63,943 nucleotides of DNA from Belnapia moabensis DSM 16746 (GCF_000745835.1 NZ_JQKB01000026.1:1-63943); one strand, 5' to 3'; shown: positions 10,264 through 19,950, counted from the stretch's first letter. Translations and numbers: made by a program. Notes: a model not told the origin generated them from the letters alone.

Positions 10264-11463
10264 TCACAGCCCCGGCGCATACCCCACCGCCTGGTTGAGC
10301 CGCGACCGCGCCCGGCCGAGCTGCACCGCCGTCCGCGCCTCGGCGCCTGCGGCTTCGAGCTGGAGCTGCCGCACCCGGTAGAGGTCGAAGATGCCCGTCT
10401 CGCCGGCGCGGAAGGCCCGGCGTGCCGTATCCAACTGCTGATCGGCCACGGCGAGCCGCTGGCGCGCGATCCGCGCCGCCTCCTCCGCCGCGCGCAGCGC
10501 CTGCTCCGCCGCCAGCACCCCGGCCCGCACCAGCCGCTGCTGCTGGGCCAGCACCGCCGTGGCACGGGTGATGTCCGCCTCGGACGCTGCACGGCGCGGG
10601 GCATTCCGCGCCTCGGTCGCCAGCGGCACGCGTAGGCGCAGGCCGAGCGAGACGCCCTGCTCCGTCACGTTGCCGCTCTGGTTCTGGCCGAACAGGCCGA
10701 GCTCCGGGTTGTCGCGCGGCGTCACGGCCACCAGCCGCGCCTCCGCCTCGGCGCGGGCGAGGCTCGCCTCGGCGGCGACGAGCAGCGGATGGCTGGCACG
10801 GCGCGGCGCCGGCGGCTCCGGCGGCAGGTCGGGCTCGGCGCCGCCGGTCAGCGTGGCGTAGGTGGCCCGCGCGGCGATCAGCGCCGCCTCGGCATCGGCC
10901 AGGGCCAGTTCCGCCGCCAGCGTCTCGTTCTGCGCCAGCAGGCTGTCGGAGGGCGGGATGTCGCCAAGCTGCGCCCTGCGGCCCACGTCGCGGGCGATGT
11001 CCCGCGCCGTCGCCAGCCGGTCGCGGGCCAGGCGCTGCTCGCGCGCCGCCAGCACCGCGTTCCACCAGTATTCGCGCAGCAGCCCGGCCACTTCCAGCCG
11101 GCGCTGGGCGAGCTGGCGCTCCACTTCGGTGACGCCCGTCGCCACCGTGTTGCCGAGAGCGCTGCGCTGGCCCGGCAGCCAGAGCGGGGCCCCGACTTCA
11201 AGGTCGAATTGCAGCGCCTCGCGCGGCCCGCGGGTATCGGTGCGCCAGGCGCCGATCACGGCCGGGGAGCCGGCGATGGGTGAGCGCACCTGGGCACTCC
11301 GTGCCGCCACCGCCCCGCGCTGGGCGGCGAGGCCACGGCTGGCGGCATCGAGCGAGACTGCCTGGTCGAGATGCCGGGCGAGGAGCGAGTCGCCCTGCGC
11401 ATGCGCCGCCACGGGCGCGAGCAGAAGGGCGAGCAGAAGCAGGATCGGACGCATCGTCGGCAT
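10264..11463 (-). CDS. TolC-family outer-membrane component of RND metal efflux (CzcC-like)
   Basis: 399 residues with a signal peptide (LLLLALLLAPVAAHAQG) and the long alternating helices of TolC-type outer-membrane efflux proteins. Examples are LAQRRLEVAGLLREYWW, the repeat half RLAVADQQLDTARRAFRAGE, and IFDLYRVRQLQLEA near the end. It would form the outer-membrane exit duct of the RND pump encoded just upstream. Its ATG shares one base with the pump stop (TGATG), so the two are translationally coupled. It is the last gene of the efflux operon and abuts the stop of the convergent mlaC-like gene. Confidence 0.85.
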   Translation of the reverse strand: MPTMRPILLLLALLLAPVAAHAQGDSLLARHLDQAVSLDAASRGLAAQRGAVAARSAQVRSPIAGSPAVIGAWRTDTRGPREALQFDLEVGAPLWLPGQRSALGNTVATGVTEVERQLAQRRLEVAGLLREYWWNAVLAAREQRLARDRLATARDIARDVGRRAQLGDIPPSDSLLAQNETLAAELALADAEAALIAARATYATLTGGAEPDLPPEPPAPRRASHPLLVAAEASLARAEAEARLVAVTPRDNPELGLFGQNQSGNVTEQGVSLGLRLRVPLATEARNAPRRAASEADITRATAVLAQQQRLVRAGVLAAEQALRAAEEAARIARQRLAVADQQLDTARRAFRAGETGIFDLYRVRQLQLEAAGAEARTAVQLGRARSRLNQAVGYAPGL

Positions 11464-14400
11464 CACTCGGCAGGCACCGGCTTGGCGCCGGCCGGGGCTG
11501 ATGTTGCTTCGGCTTCCGCCTTCGGCAGGGCGAAGCGGGAGTAGAGGATCGGCAGCAGCACCAGCGTCAGCACCGTCGCCGTGACCAGGCCCCCGATGAC
11601 GACCACGGCGAGCGGCCGCTGGATCTCGGCGCCCGGCCCGGTGGCGAAGAGGAAGGGCACGAGGCCGAAGGCGGCGATGGTCGCCGTCAGGATCACCGGC
11701 GTCATCCGCCGCTTCGCTCCCTCGCGCACCGCATCCACCAGCGACAGCCCCTCCTCGGCGATCAGCCGGTTGATGTAGGAGACCAGCACCACGCCATTGA
11801 GCACGGCGATGCCGATCAGCGCGATGAAGCCGACCGAGGCCGGCACCGAGAGGAATTCGCCCGAGCCCCAGAGCGCCACCACGCCGCCGATCACCGCGAA
11901 GGGCACGTTGCAGAAGACGAGCGCCGCCTGCCGCGCCGAGCCGAAGGTGAAGTAGAGCAGCAGAAAGATCATGCCGAGCGCGATCGGCACGACGACGGCG
12001 AGCCGCGCCGAGGCGCGCTGCTGGTTCTCGAACTGCCCGCCCCATTCCATGCGGTAGCCGGGCGGCAGCTCCACCCGCTGCGCCACTGCCGCCTGCGCCT
12101 CGGCGACGAAGCCGACGAGGTCCCGCCCGCGCACATTGGCGAGGATGGTGGCGTAGCGCTGCGTACCCTCACGGATGACCTGGATCGGCCCCTCCTCCTC
12201 GGCGATGCGCGCGACCTGCGAGAGCGCCACGGTCCGCCCGCCCGGCAGGGCGAGCACCAGCCGCTGCAGGTCGGTGGCGGAACGCCGCAGGCTGCCCTCG
12301 CCACGCAACATCAGCGGAATGCGCCGCTCCTGCTCCAGCACCAGCCCCATGTCGCGCCCGTCCACCCAGACGCGCAGCGCCTGCTGCACCTCGCGCACGT
12401 TGAGGCCGAGCCGCCCCGCGGCGAAGCGATCGATCTCGACGCGGAGGTACTTCATCCCCTCGTTGCGCAGGGCGAAGACATCGGAGGAGCCCTGGATGTC
12501 CTTCACCGTCTCCTCCACCTGGCGGGCGATCTTGTTCAGCTCGCCGATCGAGTAGCCGAAGACCTTCACCACCACGTCGCCGCGGGCACCGATGATCATC
12601 TCCTGCACCCGCATGTCGATCGGCTGGTTGATGGCGTAGGAGATGCCGGGGAAGGCATCGAGCACCTTGCGCACCTCGTTGATGACGAAGTCGCGGTTCT
12701 TCTTGTCGCGCCACTCCTCGCGCGGCGCGATGGTGAGGAAGAGGTCGCTGTCGTTCAGCCCGACCGGGTCGATGCCCAGCTCGTCGGCGCCGGCGCGGCC
12801 CATGATGCCGCGCACCTCGGGCACCCGCTGCATGATCTCGCGCTGGAGCAGCAGGTCGCTCTCGGCGGCCTGGTCGACATTGACGGTGGGGTGCTTGCGC
12901 AGGGTGACGACGGGCGTACCTTCGTCCATCACCGGCATGAAGGTGGAGCCGATGCGGCCGAACAGGAACACCGCCAGGCCCAGCCCGGCCAGTGCCGCGC
13001 CGCCCACTTTCAGCGGGTTCTTCATCGCCCAGGCGAGGAAGGGATCGTAGACCGCGTGCAGCTTGCGGACCAGCCACGGCTCCTTGCCATGCCCGCCCGC
13101 CGTCAGCACCGAGGCGGCGAGCGCCGGCACCACGGTGAGCGAGATCAGCAGCGCGGCGCAGAGCGCGAAGATGATGGTCAGCGCCACCGGCCCGAACAGC
13201 CGCCCCTCCAACCCCTGCAAGGAGAGCAGCGGCACGAAGACGGTGACGATGATGACGACGCCCGAGACCAGCGGCACCGCCACCTCCCGCACCGCCTCCA
13301 ATGTCGCCTGGCTGCGCGCCTTGAGGTTCGGCTTGCCCTCCATGGTCGAGAGCCGGTGCGCCACGTTCTCCACCACCACCACCGCGCAATCGACCAGCAG
13401 GCCGATGGCGATGGCCAGGCCGCCGAGCGACATGATGTTGGCCGAGAGCCCGTAGAGCGACATCACCCCGAAGGTGGACAGCACCGAGAGCGGCAGGGCG
13501 AGCGAGACGACCAGCGCCGCACGCAGGTTGCCGAGGAAGAGGATCAGCAGCACGGTGACGAGGGCGATCGCCTCCAGCAGCACCTTCTGCACCGTCCAGA
13601 CCGCCTTCTCGATCAAGTCGTTCCGGTCGTAGAAGATGCTGATCTTGACCCCCTCGGGCAGCGTCTTCTGGATCTCGTCGAGCTTCGCGGTGACGCCGTT
13701 GACGACGGTCCGCGCATTCGCCCCGCGCAGCCCGAGCACGATGCCCCAGACCGCCTCGCCCTCGCCGTTGCGGGTGACGACGCCGTTGCGCGCCAGCGCC
13801 CCGAACCGCACATCGGCGATGTCGCCGACGCGCACCACCCCGGTCGGGTGCGAGACGACGACGATGGCGCGGATGTCCTCCAGCGTGCGGATGCGCCCCT
13901 CGGCGCGCACCAGCAGCGCCTCCTCGCCGTCCTGCACGCGGCCGGCGCCGTCGTTGCGGTTGTTCTGGCCGAGCACCTCGGCCAGCATCGCGGTGGTGAT
14001 GCCGCGCGCCGCCATCGCCGCCGGGTCGGGCGCCACCTCATAGGTCCGCACATGGCCGCCGAGGGTGTTGACGTCGGCGACGCCCGGCAGGCCGCGGAGC
14101 TGTGGGCGGATCACCCAGTCGAGCAGCGTCCGCCGCTGCATGGGCGAGAGCGTGCCGCCCTCCAGCGTGAACATCAGCATCTCGCCGAGCGGCGTGATGA
14201 CCGGGGCAAGGCCGCCCGAGACGCCGTCGGGGAATTGCGATTCGAGGTCGTCGAGCCGCTGGTCCACCTGCGTCCGCGCCCAGTAGATGTCGGTTCCCGG
14301 TGCGAATTCGAAGGTCATCAGCGCCGTCGCATAGCGCGTGATGGAGCGGATGTTGACGAGGCCGGGGATGCCCTTCATCGCCAGCTCGACCGGGTTGGTG

Positions 14401-14594
14401 ACCTGGGTCTCCAGCTCCTCCGGCGGCAGGCCGGGCGCCTGCATGGCCACCAGCACCTGGGTCGGCGAGACATCGGGGAAGGCGTCGATCGGCAGCTTGC
14501 GGTAGGCGTTCACCCCCCAGGCGATCAGGCCGAGCGTGGCGAGCGCGACGATCAGCCGCTGGCTCAAGGCCAGCGACACAAGGCGCATCAGCAT
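11463..14594 (-). CDS. Heavy-metal RND efflux pump (CzcA/CusA family)
   Basis: 1043 residues, full length for a heavy-metal efflux RND protein, with 12 predicted membrane helices and two large periplasmic loops. The signature PIDAFPDVSPTQV near residue 34 is diagnostic of the CzcA/CusA family. The helix-4 proton-relay region reads AIAIGLLVDCAVVVVEN near residue 400. It lacks the DFG-type motif of zinc/cobalt CzcA, so metal specificity cannot be read with confidence; copper/silver or another divalent metal is possible. The ATG has a GGGGG-rich Shine-Dalgarno sequence and lies 7 bases after the fusion-protein stop. Middle gene of a three-gene pump operon. Confidence 0.9.
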   Translation of the reverse strand: MLMRLVSLALSQRLIVALATLGLIAWGVNAYRKLPIDAFPDVSPTQVLVAMQAPGLPPEELETQVTNPVELAMKGIPGLVNIRSITRYATALMTFEFAPGTDIYWARTQVDQRLDDLESQFPDGVSGGLAPVITPLGEMLMFTLEGGTLSPMQRRTLLDWVIRPQLRGLPGVADVNTLGGHVRTYEVAPDPAAMAARGITTAMLAEVLGQNNRNDGAGRVQDGEEALLVRAEGRIRTLEDIRAIVVVSHPTGVVRVGDIADVRFGALARNGVVTRNGEGEAVWGIVLGLRGANARTVVNGVTAKLDEIQKTLPEGVKISIFYDRNDLIEKAVWTVQKVLLEAIALVTVLLILFLGNLRAALVVSLALPLSVLSTFGVMSLYGLSANIMSLGGLAIAIGLLVDCAVVVVENVAHRLSTMEGKPNLKARSQATLEAVREVAVPLVSGVVIIVTVFVPLLSLQGLEGRLFGPVALTIIFALCAALLISLTVVPALAASVLTAGGHGKEPWLVRKLHAVYDPFLAWAMKNPLKVGGAALAGLGLAVFLFGRIGSTFMPVMDEGTPVVTLRKHPTVNVDQAAESDLLLQREIMQRVPEVRGIMGRAGADELGIDPVGLNDSDLFLTIAPREEWRDKKNRDFVINEVRKVLDAFPGISYAINQPIDMRVQEMIIGARGDVVVKVFGYSIGELNKIARQVEETVKDIQGSSDVFALRNEGMKYLRVEIDRFAAGRLGLNVREVQQALRVWVDGRDMGLVLEQERRIPLMLRGEGSLRRSATDLQRLVLALPGGRTVALSQVARIAEEEGPIQVIREGTQRYATILANVRGRDLVGFVAEAQAAVAQRVELPPGYRMEWGGQFENQQRASARLAVVVPIALGMIFLLLYFTFGSARQAALVFCNVPFAVIGGVVALWGSGEFLSVPASVGFIALIGIAVLNGVVLVSYINRLIAEEGLSLVDAVREGAKRRMTPVILTATIAAFGLVPFLFATGPGAEIQRPLAVVVIGGLVTATVLTLVLLPILYSRFALPKAEAEATSAPAGAKPVPAE

Positions 14595-14601
14595 GGTGCG
14601 G

Positions 14602-15735
14602 TCAGCCCCCGTAGATCTCGGTGAGTTCGGCCAGCAGCGAGAGGATGCCGCGTGTCGCCACCTGGTCCTCCGTGGTGAGGCTGGCACGGATGGAGACGGT
14701 GCTGGCGGTCTCGGCGATCACCACCACCGGCCGGGCGCGGAAGCCATGCGCGCTGCGGACGAAGACCCAGGACTGGCCCGCATGGCGCACCACGGCGCCG
14801 GCGGGCAGCCGCCATTGCGGCGTGCCGTTGGGGCGGAGCGCGACACTCGCCGTCACCACCTGGCCAGGCCGCAGCGCCTCCGCCCCGTCCGTGACCTCGA
14901 CCACCGCGGCGAGCGATTGCGTGGTGGCATCCACCGCGCGGCCGAGCCGAATGACCTCGCCCTGCGCCGGCGTCCCCGGCACGCCGACGCGGGTGCCGGG
15001 GGTGATGGCGTTCGCCTGCGACAGCGGCATCTGCAAGGTGATCCAGAGCGGGTCGAGCTGGGCGATGCTGAACAGCGGCGCGGCGGGAGCGATGCGCTCG
15101 CCGGCCGTGGCGCGGACCTCGAGCACCACGCCATCGGCCGGCGCGCTGACGGTCAGCGCCGGGACCATGCGGCGCTGGTCGCGGACGGCGCTGATATCCA
15201 CCTCCGCCATGCCGAGCAGCGCCAGCATCTGCTCGCGCTCCTGCAAGGTGGTGCGGGCATAGTCGTAATCGGCGCGGGTGGTCAGCAGGCGGCGCTCGGC
15301 GATGATGCGTTCGCGGTGCATCTGCTCGTCGCGGCGCAGCTTTTCGGCCGCCAGCTTCTCGGCCGAGAGGGCCTGAAGATAGGTGCGCTGCGCCTCCAGC
15401 AGGTCCGTGCTGCGCAGCCGGGCGATGGGCTGGCCCTCCTTCACCGGCTCGTTCGGCGCGACCAGGATGGACTCCACCAGCCCGGCCGCCGGGGAGGCGA
15501 CGACGCGCAGCTGCTGCGGCGGCACGCTCACCGTGCCGGGCAGCATGGTCTGGGTGGTGCCCCCCTCAGCCTCGACGCGCACGACCTCGATACCGGCGGC
15601 GCGGTATTGCCGCTCGTCGATCGGGATCTGTACCTCGTTCGGCGCGGGTTCCACCCCCTGCACCGGCAGCGGGGCCAGCAGCAGCAGGGTGGACAGGGCG
15701 CACGCGAGAAAGGGCGCGCCGAGGGGTATTCGCAC
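14602..15735 (-). CDS. RND efflux periplasmic adaptor (CzcB/CusB-like membrane fusion protein)
   Basis: 377 residues with a signal peptide (ACALSTLLLLAPLPVQG). The order of segments is that of heavy-metal membrane fusion proteins: a barrel-sandwich strand VVASPAAGLVESILVAPNEPV, a helical hairpin LEAQRTYLQALSAEKLAAEKL, the second lipoyl half VSAPADGVVLEV, and a beta-barrel domain. It links pump and outer-membrane duct. A GTG start is chosen: a TAG lies immediately upstream in frame and GGAGG sits 8 bases before it. First gene of the efflux operon, with a likely promoter about 50 bases upstream. Confidence 0.87.
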   Translation of the reverse strand: MRIPLGAPFLACALSTLLLLAPLPVQGVEPAPNEVQIPIDERQYRAAGIEVVRVEAEGGTTQTMLPGTVSVPPQQLRVVASPAAGLVESILVAPNEPVKEGQPIARLRSTDLLEAQRTYLQALSAEKLAAEKLRRDEQMHRERIIAERRLLTTRADYDYARTTLQEREQMLALLGMAEVDISAVRDQRRMVPALTVSAPADGVVLEVRATAGERIAPAAPLFSIAQLDPLWITLQMPLSQANAITPGTRVGVPGTPAQGEVIRLGRAVDATTQSLAAVVEVTDGAEALRPGQVVTASVALRPNGTPQWRLPAGAVVRHAGQSWVFVRSAHGFRARPVVVIAETASTVSIRASLTTEDQVATRGILSLLAELTEIYGG

Positions 15736-15781
15736 GGTCTATGCCTCCAGATGGGTCGGGAGGCGCATGGCTCAGCGCCCT

Positions 15782-15807
15782 ATTTTAGCACCAACCGCCC
15801 GGGCGGT
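15782..15807 (-). promoter_or_regulatory. Promoter with extended -10 and 14-bp palindrome for the RND operon
   Basis: Read leftward, TGC-TAAAAT (15790-15782) is a good extended -10 box about 47 bases before the adaptor GTG. Immediately upstream is the perfect palindrome ACCGCCCGGGCGGT (15794-15807), covering the expected spacer and -35 region. A repressor or metal-sensing activator site is the natural reading; no regulator gene is adjacent. Confidence 0.5.
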
Positions 15808-15959
15808 GGCACATCGGCTCAACAGGTGCCCATATGAATGGGAACATGCCACCTTGACGGTAGTCTACAGCGCCGGCCGACTGGCGGGAGATGGACAAAC
15901 CGTAAGATTTTTCAATCCCCGGCCGCATTGGCCTCGATCACGCCCGCGCGAAGGAATGC

Positions 15960-16709
15960 ATGATGATCGTCCTCGTCACCGGAGCCACGGCCGGATTCGG
16001 CCTCGCCATCGCCCGCCGCTTCGCGGCCGACGGCGCCCGCATCATCGCCGCCGGCCGCCGGCAGGAGCGGCTGGACACCCTGGCCGCCGAGCTGCCCGGC
16101 CAAGTCCTGCCGCTCGCCCTCGACGTCGCCGACCGGGCGGCGGTCGAGGCGGCCATCGCCGGCCTCCCCGCCGAATGGGCCGCCATCGACCTGCTGGTGA
16201 ACAATGCCGGCCTCGCCCGCGGCCTGGCCCCGGCGCAGGAGGCCTCGCTCGACGACTGGGAGGCAATGCTCGACACCAACGTGAAGGGGGTGATGTACGT
16301 CACCCATGCCGTGCTGCCGGGCATGGTGAAGCGCAATGCAGGCCACATCCTCAACATCGGCTCGACCGCGGCAGAATGGCCCTATCCCGGCGGCAATGTC
16401 TACGGCGCCACCAAGGCCTTCGTCCGCCAGTTCAGCTACAACCTCCGCGCCGACCTGCACGGCACGAAGGTGCGGGTGACGGATATCGAGCCGGGCCTCG
16501 TCGGCGGCACGGAATTCTCGACCGTCCGCTTCGGCGGCGATGCCGAGAAGGCCGCCGGCGTCTATGCCGGGACCGACCCGCTGACGCCGGAGGACATTGC
16601 CGACATCGTCCATTGGGTGGCGACCCGCCCGGCCCGGGTGAACGTCAACCTGCTGCAGGTGATGCCGGTGGTGCAGAGCTTCGGCCCGCTCCGCGTCCAC
16701 AAGGAATGA
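15960..16709 (+). CDS. Short-chain dehydrogenase (YdfG-like NADP-dependent hydroxy acid dehydrogenase)
   Basis: 249 residues, classical SDR fold. The cofactor motif is TGATAGFGLAIA near residue 9, followed by an arginine-containing loop (AAGRRQERL) that favours NADPH. The structural NNAG motif is near residue 81, a catalytic Ser is in NIGSTAAEWPY, and the YGATK active site lies near 155. The C-terminal segment DIEPGLVGGTEFS matches the YdfG group, which oxidises L-allo-threonine/serine or reduces malonic semialdehyde to 3-hydroxypropionate. Two consecutive ATGs open the gene after AAGGA; the first is used. It stands alone, convergent with hpnL. Confidence 0.88.
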   Translation: MMIVLVTGATAGFGLAIARRFAADGARIIAAGRRQERLDTLAAELPGQVLPLALDVADRAAVEAAIAGLPAEWAAIDLLVNNAGLARGLAPAQEASLDDWEAMLDTNVKGVMYVTHAVLPGMVKRNAGHILNIGSTAAEWPYPGGNVYGATKAFVRQFSYNLRADLHGTKVRVTDIEPGLVGGTEFSTVRFGGDAEKAAGVYAGTDPLTPEDIADIVHWVATRPARVNVNLLQVMPVVQSFGPLRVHKE

Positions 16710-17675
16710 TCAGGAGGGCTGCGGCACCATCCGCCGCTCCATCCAGACCCAGGCCAGCAGCCCCGGCAGGAAGATGATGAGGTCCCTCAGGCGGCGGGCG
16801 ATGGCGAGCGCCGCCGCCGCCTCCGCCGGCAGGCCGAGCAGCAGGCCGAGGCCGAGGAACCCCGCCTCCTGCAACCCCAGTGCCCCCGGCACGAGGAAGG
16901 CGGCCGAGGAGAGCGCCTGGATCATCGCCTCGATCGCCACCGCCTCGGCGATGGAGACCGGGTAGCCGAGCGCCGCGAGCGCGATCCAGATCTCGAGCGA
17001 CCCCGCCAGCCACCCGGCAAGCTGCCAGAGGAAGCACCCAGCAATCGCCCCCCGCACCTGCCAGATGCGCCGCGTCATCCGGTCGATCCTCGCCGAATGC
17101 GCGGCAATGCCGGGGAAGCGCCCCGCAGCCACCCCATTGAGCAGCCGCGCAAGCCGCGACAGGACATCCGCCCGCTGCGCCAGGATGAAGCCGCCCGCCA
17201 TGGCAAGCCCGGCCAGCAGCCCGAGCCCGGTGGCACCCCAGCCGATCCCCGCCCCCGCCCAGGCCAGCAATGCGAGGCCGAGCAACGCGAAGCCAAGCTG
17301 GCTGAGGATGGAGATCGCCATATCCACCATCAGGCTCGCCGCCGCCGGCGCCACCGCGACGCCCTCGCCTCGCAGCAGCCTGTAGGAGGCGATCTCCCCC
17401 CCGATCCGCGCCACCGGCAGCAACCCGTTCACCGATTCCCGAATCCACACATTGGCTGTCATCGCCCCGAGCCCCGGCCGCCGCGCCCGCGGCAGCAGCA
17501 GCCGCCAGGCATGGCCGTTGAGCGCCATCGACGGCACATGCGCCAGTGCCGCCAGCACCAGCCCGAACCCGGCCGTCGCCAGCAACCCGCCGACCTCGCT
17601 GAGGTCCTGCTGCCCGATCAGCAGCAGCGCCCCGGCCAGCCCCCCGACCGCGAGCAGCAGCCCGAGCCGGCTCAC
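16710..17675 (-). CDS. hpnL: Hopanoid-associated integral membrane protein HpnL
   Basis: 321 residues with about seven or eight hydrophobic helices. It belongs to the lysylphosphatidylglycerol synthase transmembrane-region family (UPF0104). The conserved positions ANVWIRESVNGLLPVARIGGEIASYR near residues 75-100 and SSAAFLVPGALGLQEAGFLG near 245 are typical. HpnL is tied to hopanoid clusters and is thought to act in transport or linkage of modified hopanoids in the membrane. It starts with GTG overlapping the hpnK stop (GTGA). Last gene of hpnI-hpnJ-hpnK-hpnL. Confidence 0.88.
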   Translation of the reverse strand: MSRLGLLLAVGGLAGALLLIGQQDLSEVGGLLATAGFGLVLAALAHVPSMALNGHAWRLLLPRARRPGLGAMTANVWIRESVNGLLPVARIGGEIASYRLLRGEGVAVAPAAASLMVDMAISILSQLGFALLGLALLAWAGAGIGWGATGLGLLAGLAMAGGFILAQRADVLSRLARLLNGVAAGRFPGIAAHSARIDRMTRRIWQVRGAIAGCFLWQLAGWLAGSLEIWIALAALGYPVSIAEAVAIEAMIQALSSAAFLVPGALGLQEAGFLGLGLLLGLPAEAAAALAIARRLRDLIIFLPGLLAWVWMERRMVPQPS

Positions 17676-18472
17676 GCCAGCATCGCCGCATAGCCGCCGG
17701 TCGCGAGTCCGGCGCAGGTGGCGCGAATCCGCGGATCGACCAAGGCCGCAAGCTCCTCCGCATAGCGATAACCCGGCGCCGCGCCGGGGAAGCCGCCCTC
17801 CGTCGCCGGATGGAAATACAGCTCGGTTACACCCGGCGGCAGCTTGGCCAGCGCCCCCGCCAACCTCCCCACGGTGAAGGCCCCCGTCCAGCCAAGCCCG
17901 ACGACACGATCCGGCGCCCGCAGCCCATGCCGCGCCGCCAGCCGCCGCAGCCAGAGGATCAGTGGCGCCAGCGCCCGTCCCGCCCCCGGCTCATAGGGGA
18001 TGCGCACCGTGCGGATGCCCGTGCGCGCCGCTTCGGCAAAGGCCATGGAAGCGATCACCGGATGCAGATGATAATGCTTATGCGCATTGAGGTGGTCGCA
18101 TTCGAGCCCCGTCGCCCGGAAGGCCGCGCATTGCGCCGCAATCTCCGCCCGCAGCTGCGCCCGCGCGGCGCGAGAGACGGCGAGGCTGAGCCCAAGCCCC
18201 GCCATATCATCGCGGAAGCGCCCATTCGCCTGGACAAGGGCCGGAATCCGCTCCGGCGGCAGGGTCGGCGTGCCATCGGTCAGCGTCAGATGCAGCCCGA
18301 CCGCCAGCCGCGGATTGCGCCGCGCCACCTCCACCCCCTCCGCCGCCGCCGGCTCGCCGACCATGAGGCTGGCCGCCGTCAGCACGCCCTCGCGGTGCGC
18401 CTGCTCAATCGCGGCATTCACCGGCCCGGCGAGGCCGAGGTCATCGGCATTGAAGATGAGGCGAGCGGTCAT
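17672..18472 (-). CDS. hpnK: Hopanoid biosynthesis deacetylase HpnK (ChbG/HpnK family)
   Basis: 266 residues of the YdjC/ChbG/HpnK deacetylase fold. The metal and catalytic signature is clear: IFNADDLGL near residue 6, a histidine in VGLHLTLTDG near residue 58, and HLNAHKHYHLHP near residue 127. HpnK removes the acetyl group from N-acetylglucosaminyl-bacteriohopanetetrol made by HpnI, giving the glucosamine form. The position between hpnJ (35 bases upstream) and hpnL (4-base overlap) is the standard cluster order. Confidence 0.92.
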   Translation of the reverse strand: MTARLIFNADDLGLAGPVNAAIEQAHREGVLTAASLMVGEPAAAEGVEVARRNPRLAVGLHLTLTDGTPTLPPERIPALVQANGRFRDDMAGLGLSLAVSRAARAQLRAEIAAQCAAFRATGLECDHLNAHKHYHLHPVIASMAFAEAARTGIRTVRIPYEPGAGRALAPLILWLRRLAARHGLRAPDRVVGLGWTGAFTVGRLAGALAKLPPGVTELYFHPATEGGFPGAAPGYRYAEELAALVDPRIRATCAGLATGGYAAMLA

Positions 18473-18507
18473 AACGATCCCCGGGCCAGGGGCCCTGGGC
18501 GTTCCAG

Positions 18508-19950
18508 TCAGGCGGCCTGCTGCTCCCCCGCCGTCTTCCGCTCGCGCAGGAAGTGGAAGAACTCCACCCCCTCGCGCAGCCGCCGCACCAGCATCTGCCG
18601 GTCGCGGATCATCTCGCCGCAGATCGAGGCGATCTTCGGCGCCCGGAAATAGAACTTCCGGTAGAATTCCTCGACGCCGTTGAAGATCTCGGTATGGCTG
18701 AGATGCGGATAGGCCAGCGGCGCGATCTGCACGCCATGCGCATCGACGTATTCCGTATGCGCCGTGTCGAGCCAGCCCTCCTTCTGCGCCTGGTCGAACA
18801 GGAACGTCCCCGGATAAGGCGCCGCCAGCGAGACCTGCAGCGTGTGCGGGTTGGTCTCGATGGCGAACTGGATGGTCTCGCGGATGGTCTCCGTCGTCTC
18901 GCCCGGCAGGCCGAGGATGAAGGTGCCGTGGATCATGATGCCGAGCTCATGGCAATCCTTGGTGAACCGCTTGGCGACGTCGATCCGCATGCCCTTCTTG
19001 ATGTTGTGCAGAATCTGCTGGTTGCCGCTCTCGTAGCCGACCAGCAGCAGGCGCAGCCCGCCATCCTTCAGCACCTTCAGCGTCTCGCGCGGCACATTGG
19101 CCTTGGCGTTGCAGGACCAGGTGACGCCGAGCTTGCCCATCTCGCGCGCGATCGCCTCGGCGCGGGGCAGGTCGTCGGTGAAGGTGTCGTCGTCGAAGAA
19201 GATCTCCTTCAGCCCCGGGAAATTGTCCCGGATATACCGGATCTCCTCGATGACGTTGCCGACGCTGCGCGTCCGGTAGCGATGCCCGCCCACCGTCTGC
19301 GGCCAGAGGCAGAAGGTGCAGCGGCTCTTGCAGCCCCGGCCCGTGTAGATCGAGACATAGGGGTGCTTCAGGTAGCCGATGAAGTACTTCTTGTAGTCGA
19401 GGTCGCGCTTGTAGATCGGCGAGACGAAGGGGAGGCTGTCCATGTCCTCCAGCACCGGCCGGTCGGCATTGTGGACCAGCACGCCCTGCCCGTTGCGCCA
19501 GGACAGGCCCTTGATCGAGCCCCAGTCGCGCCCCTCGGCGACTTCCTTCACGGTGAAGTCGAACTCGTTGCGAGCGACGAAATCTACCACCGGCGCATCG
19601 CGCAGGCTCTCCTCGGCCTGCACGGCCACCTTGGCGCCGATCAGCCCGACCTTGAGGTTCGGGTTCTCGGCCTTCAGCCGCTCCGCCACCTTCACGTCGG
19701 AGCTGAAGGAGGGCGTCGAGGTGTGCAGCACGACCATGTCGTGGTCGCGCGCCATCGGCGCCACGTCGGCCAGGCTCTGCCGGTGCGGCGGCGCATCGAC
19801 CAGCTTCGAGCCCTCGACCAGCGCGGCCGGCTGGGCGAGCCAGGTCGGGAACCAGAAGCTCTTGATCTCGCGCCGCGCCTGGTAGCGCGAGCCGGCGCCG
19901 CCATCGAAACCGTCGAAAGAGGGAGCCTGGAGGAACAGGGTACGCATCAT
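18508..19950 (-). CDS. hpnJ: Hopanoid biosynthesis radical SAM protein HpnJ
   Basis: 480 residues: an N-terminal B12-binding-like domain (MVVLHTSTPSFSSDV; VGLIGAKVAVQAEES) and a radical SAM core with GRGCKSRCTFCLWP (CX3CX2C) near residue 205, ligating a 4Fe-4S cluster. HpnJ is required to rearrange the glucosamine of bacteriohopanetetrol glucosamine into the cyclitol ether side chain. Two tandem ATGs open the gene; the first is used and only a weak Shine-Dalgarno sequence is seen. It follows hpnI by 8 bases. Confidence 0.93.
   Translation of the reverse strand: MMRTLFLQAPSFDGFDGGAGSRYQARREIKSFWFPTWLAQPAALVEGSKLVDAPPHRQSLADVAPMARDHDMVVLHTSTPSFSSDVKVAERLKAENPNLKVGLIGAKVAVQAEESLRDAPVVDFVARNEFDFTVKEVAEGRDWGSIKGLSWRNGQGVLVHNADRPVLEDMDSLPFVSPIYKRDLDYKKYFIGYLKHPYVSIYTGRGCKSRCTFCLWPQTVGGHRYRTRSVGNVIEEIRYIRDNFPGLKEIFFDDDTFTDDLPRAEAIAREMGKLGVTWSCNAKANVPRETLKVLKDGGLRLLLVGYESGNQQILHNIKKGMRIDVAKRFTKDCHELGIMIHGTFILGLPGETTETIRETIQFAIETNPHTLQVSLAAPYPGTFLFDQAQKEGWLDTAHTEYVDAHGVQIAPLAYPHLSHTEIFNGVEEFYRKFYFRAPKIASICGEMIRDRQMLVRRLREGVEFFHFLRERKTAGEQQAA

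Noticed and set aside
12891-14624. 577-codon open frame opposite the RND pump gene
   Set aside because: Rich in His, Asp, Gln and Arg with no domain pattern; the antisense RND protein is unmistakable.
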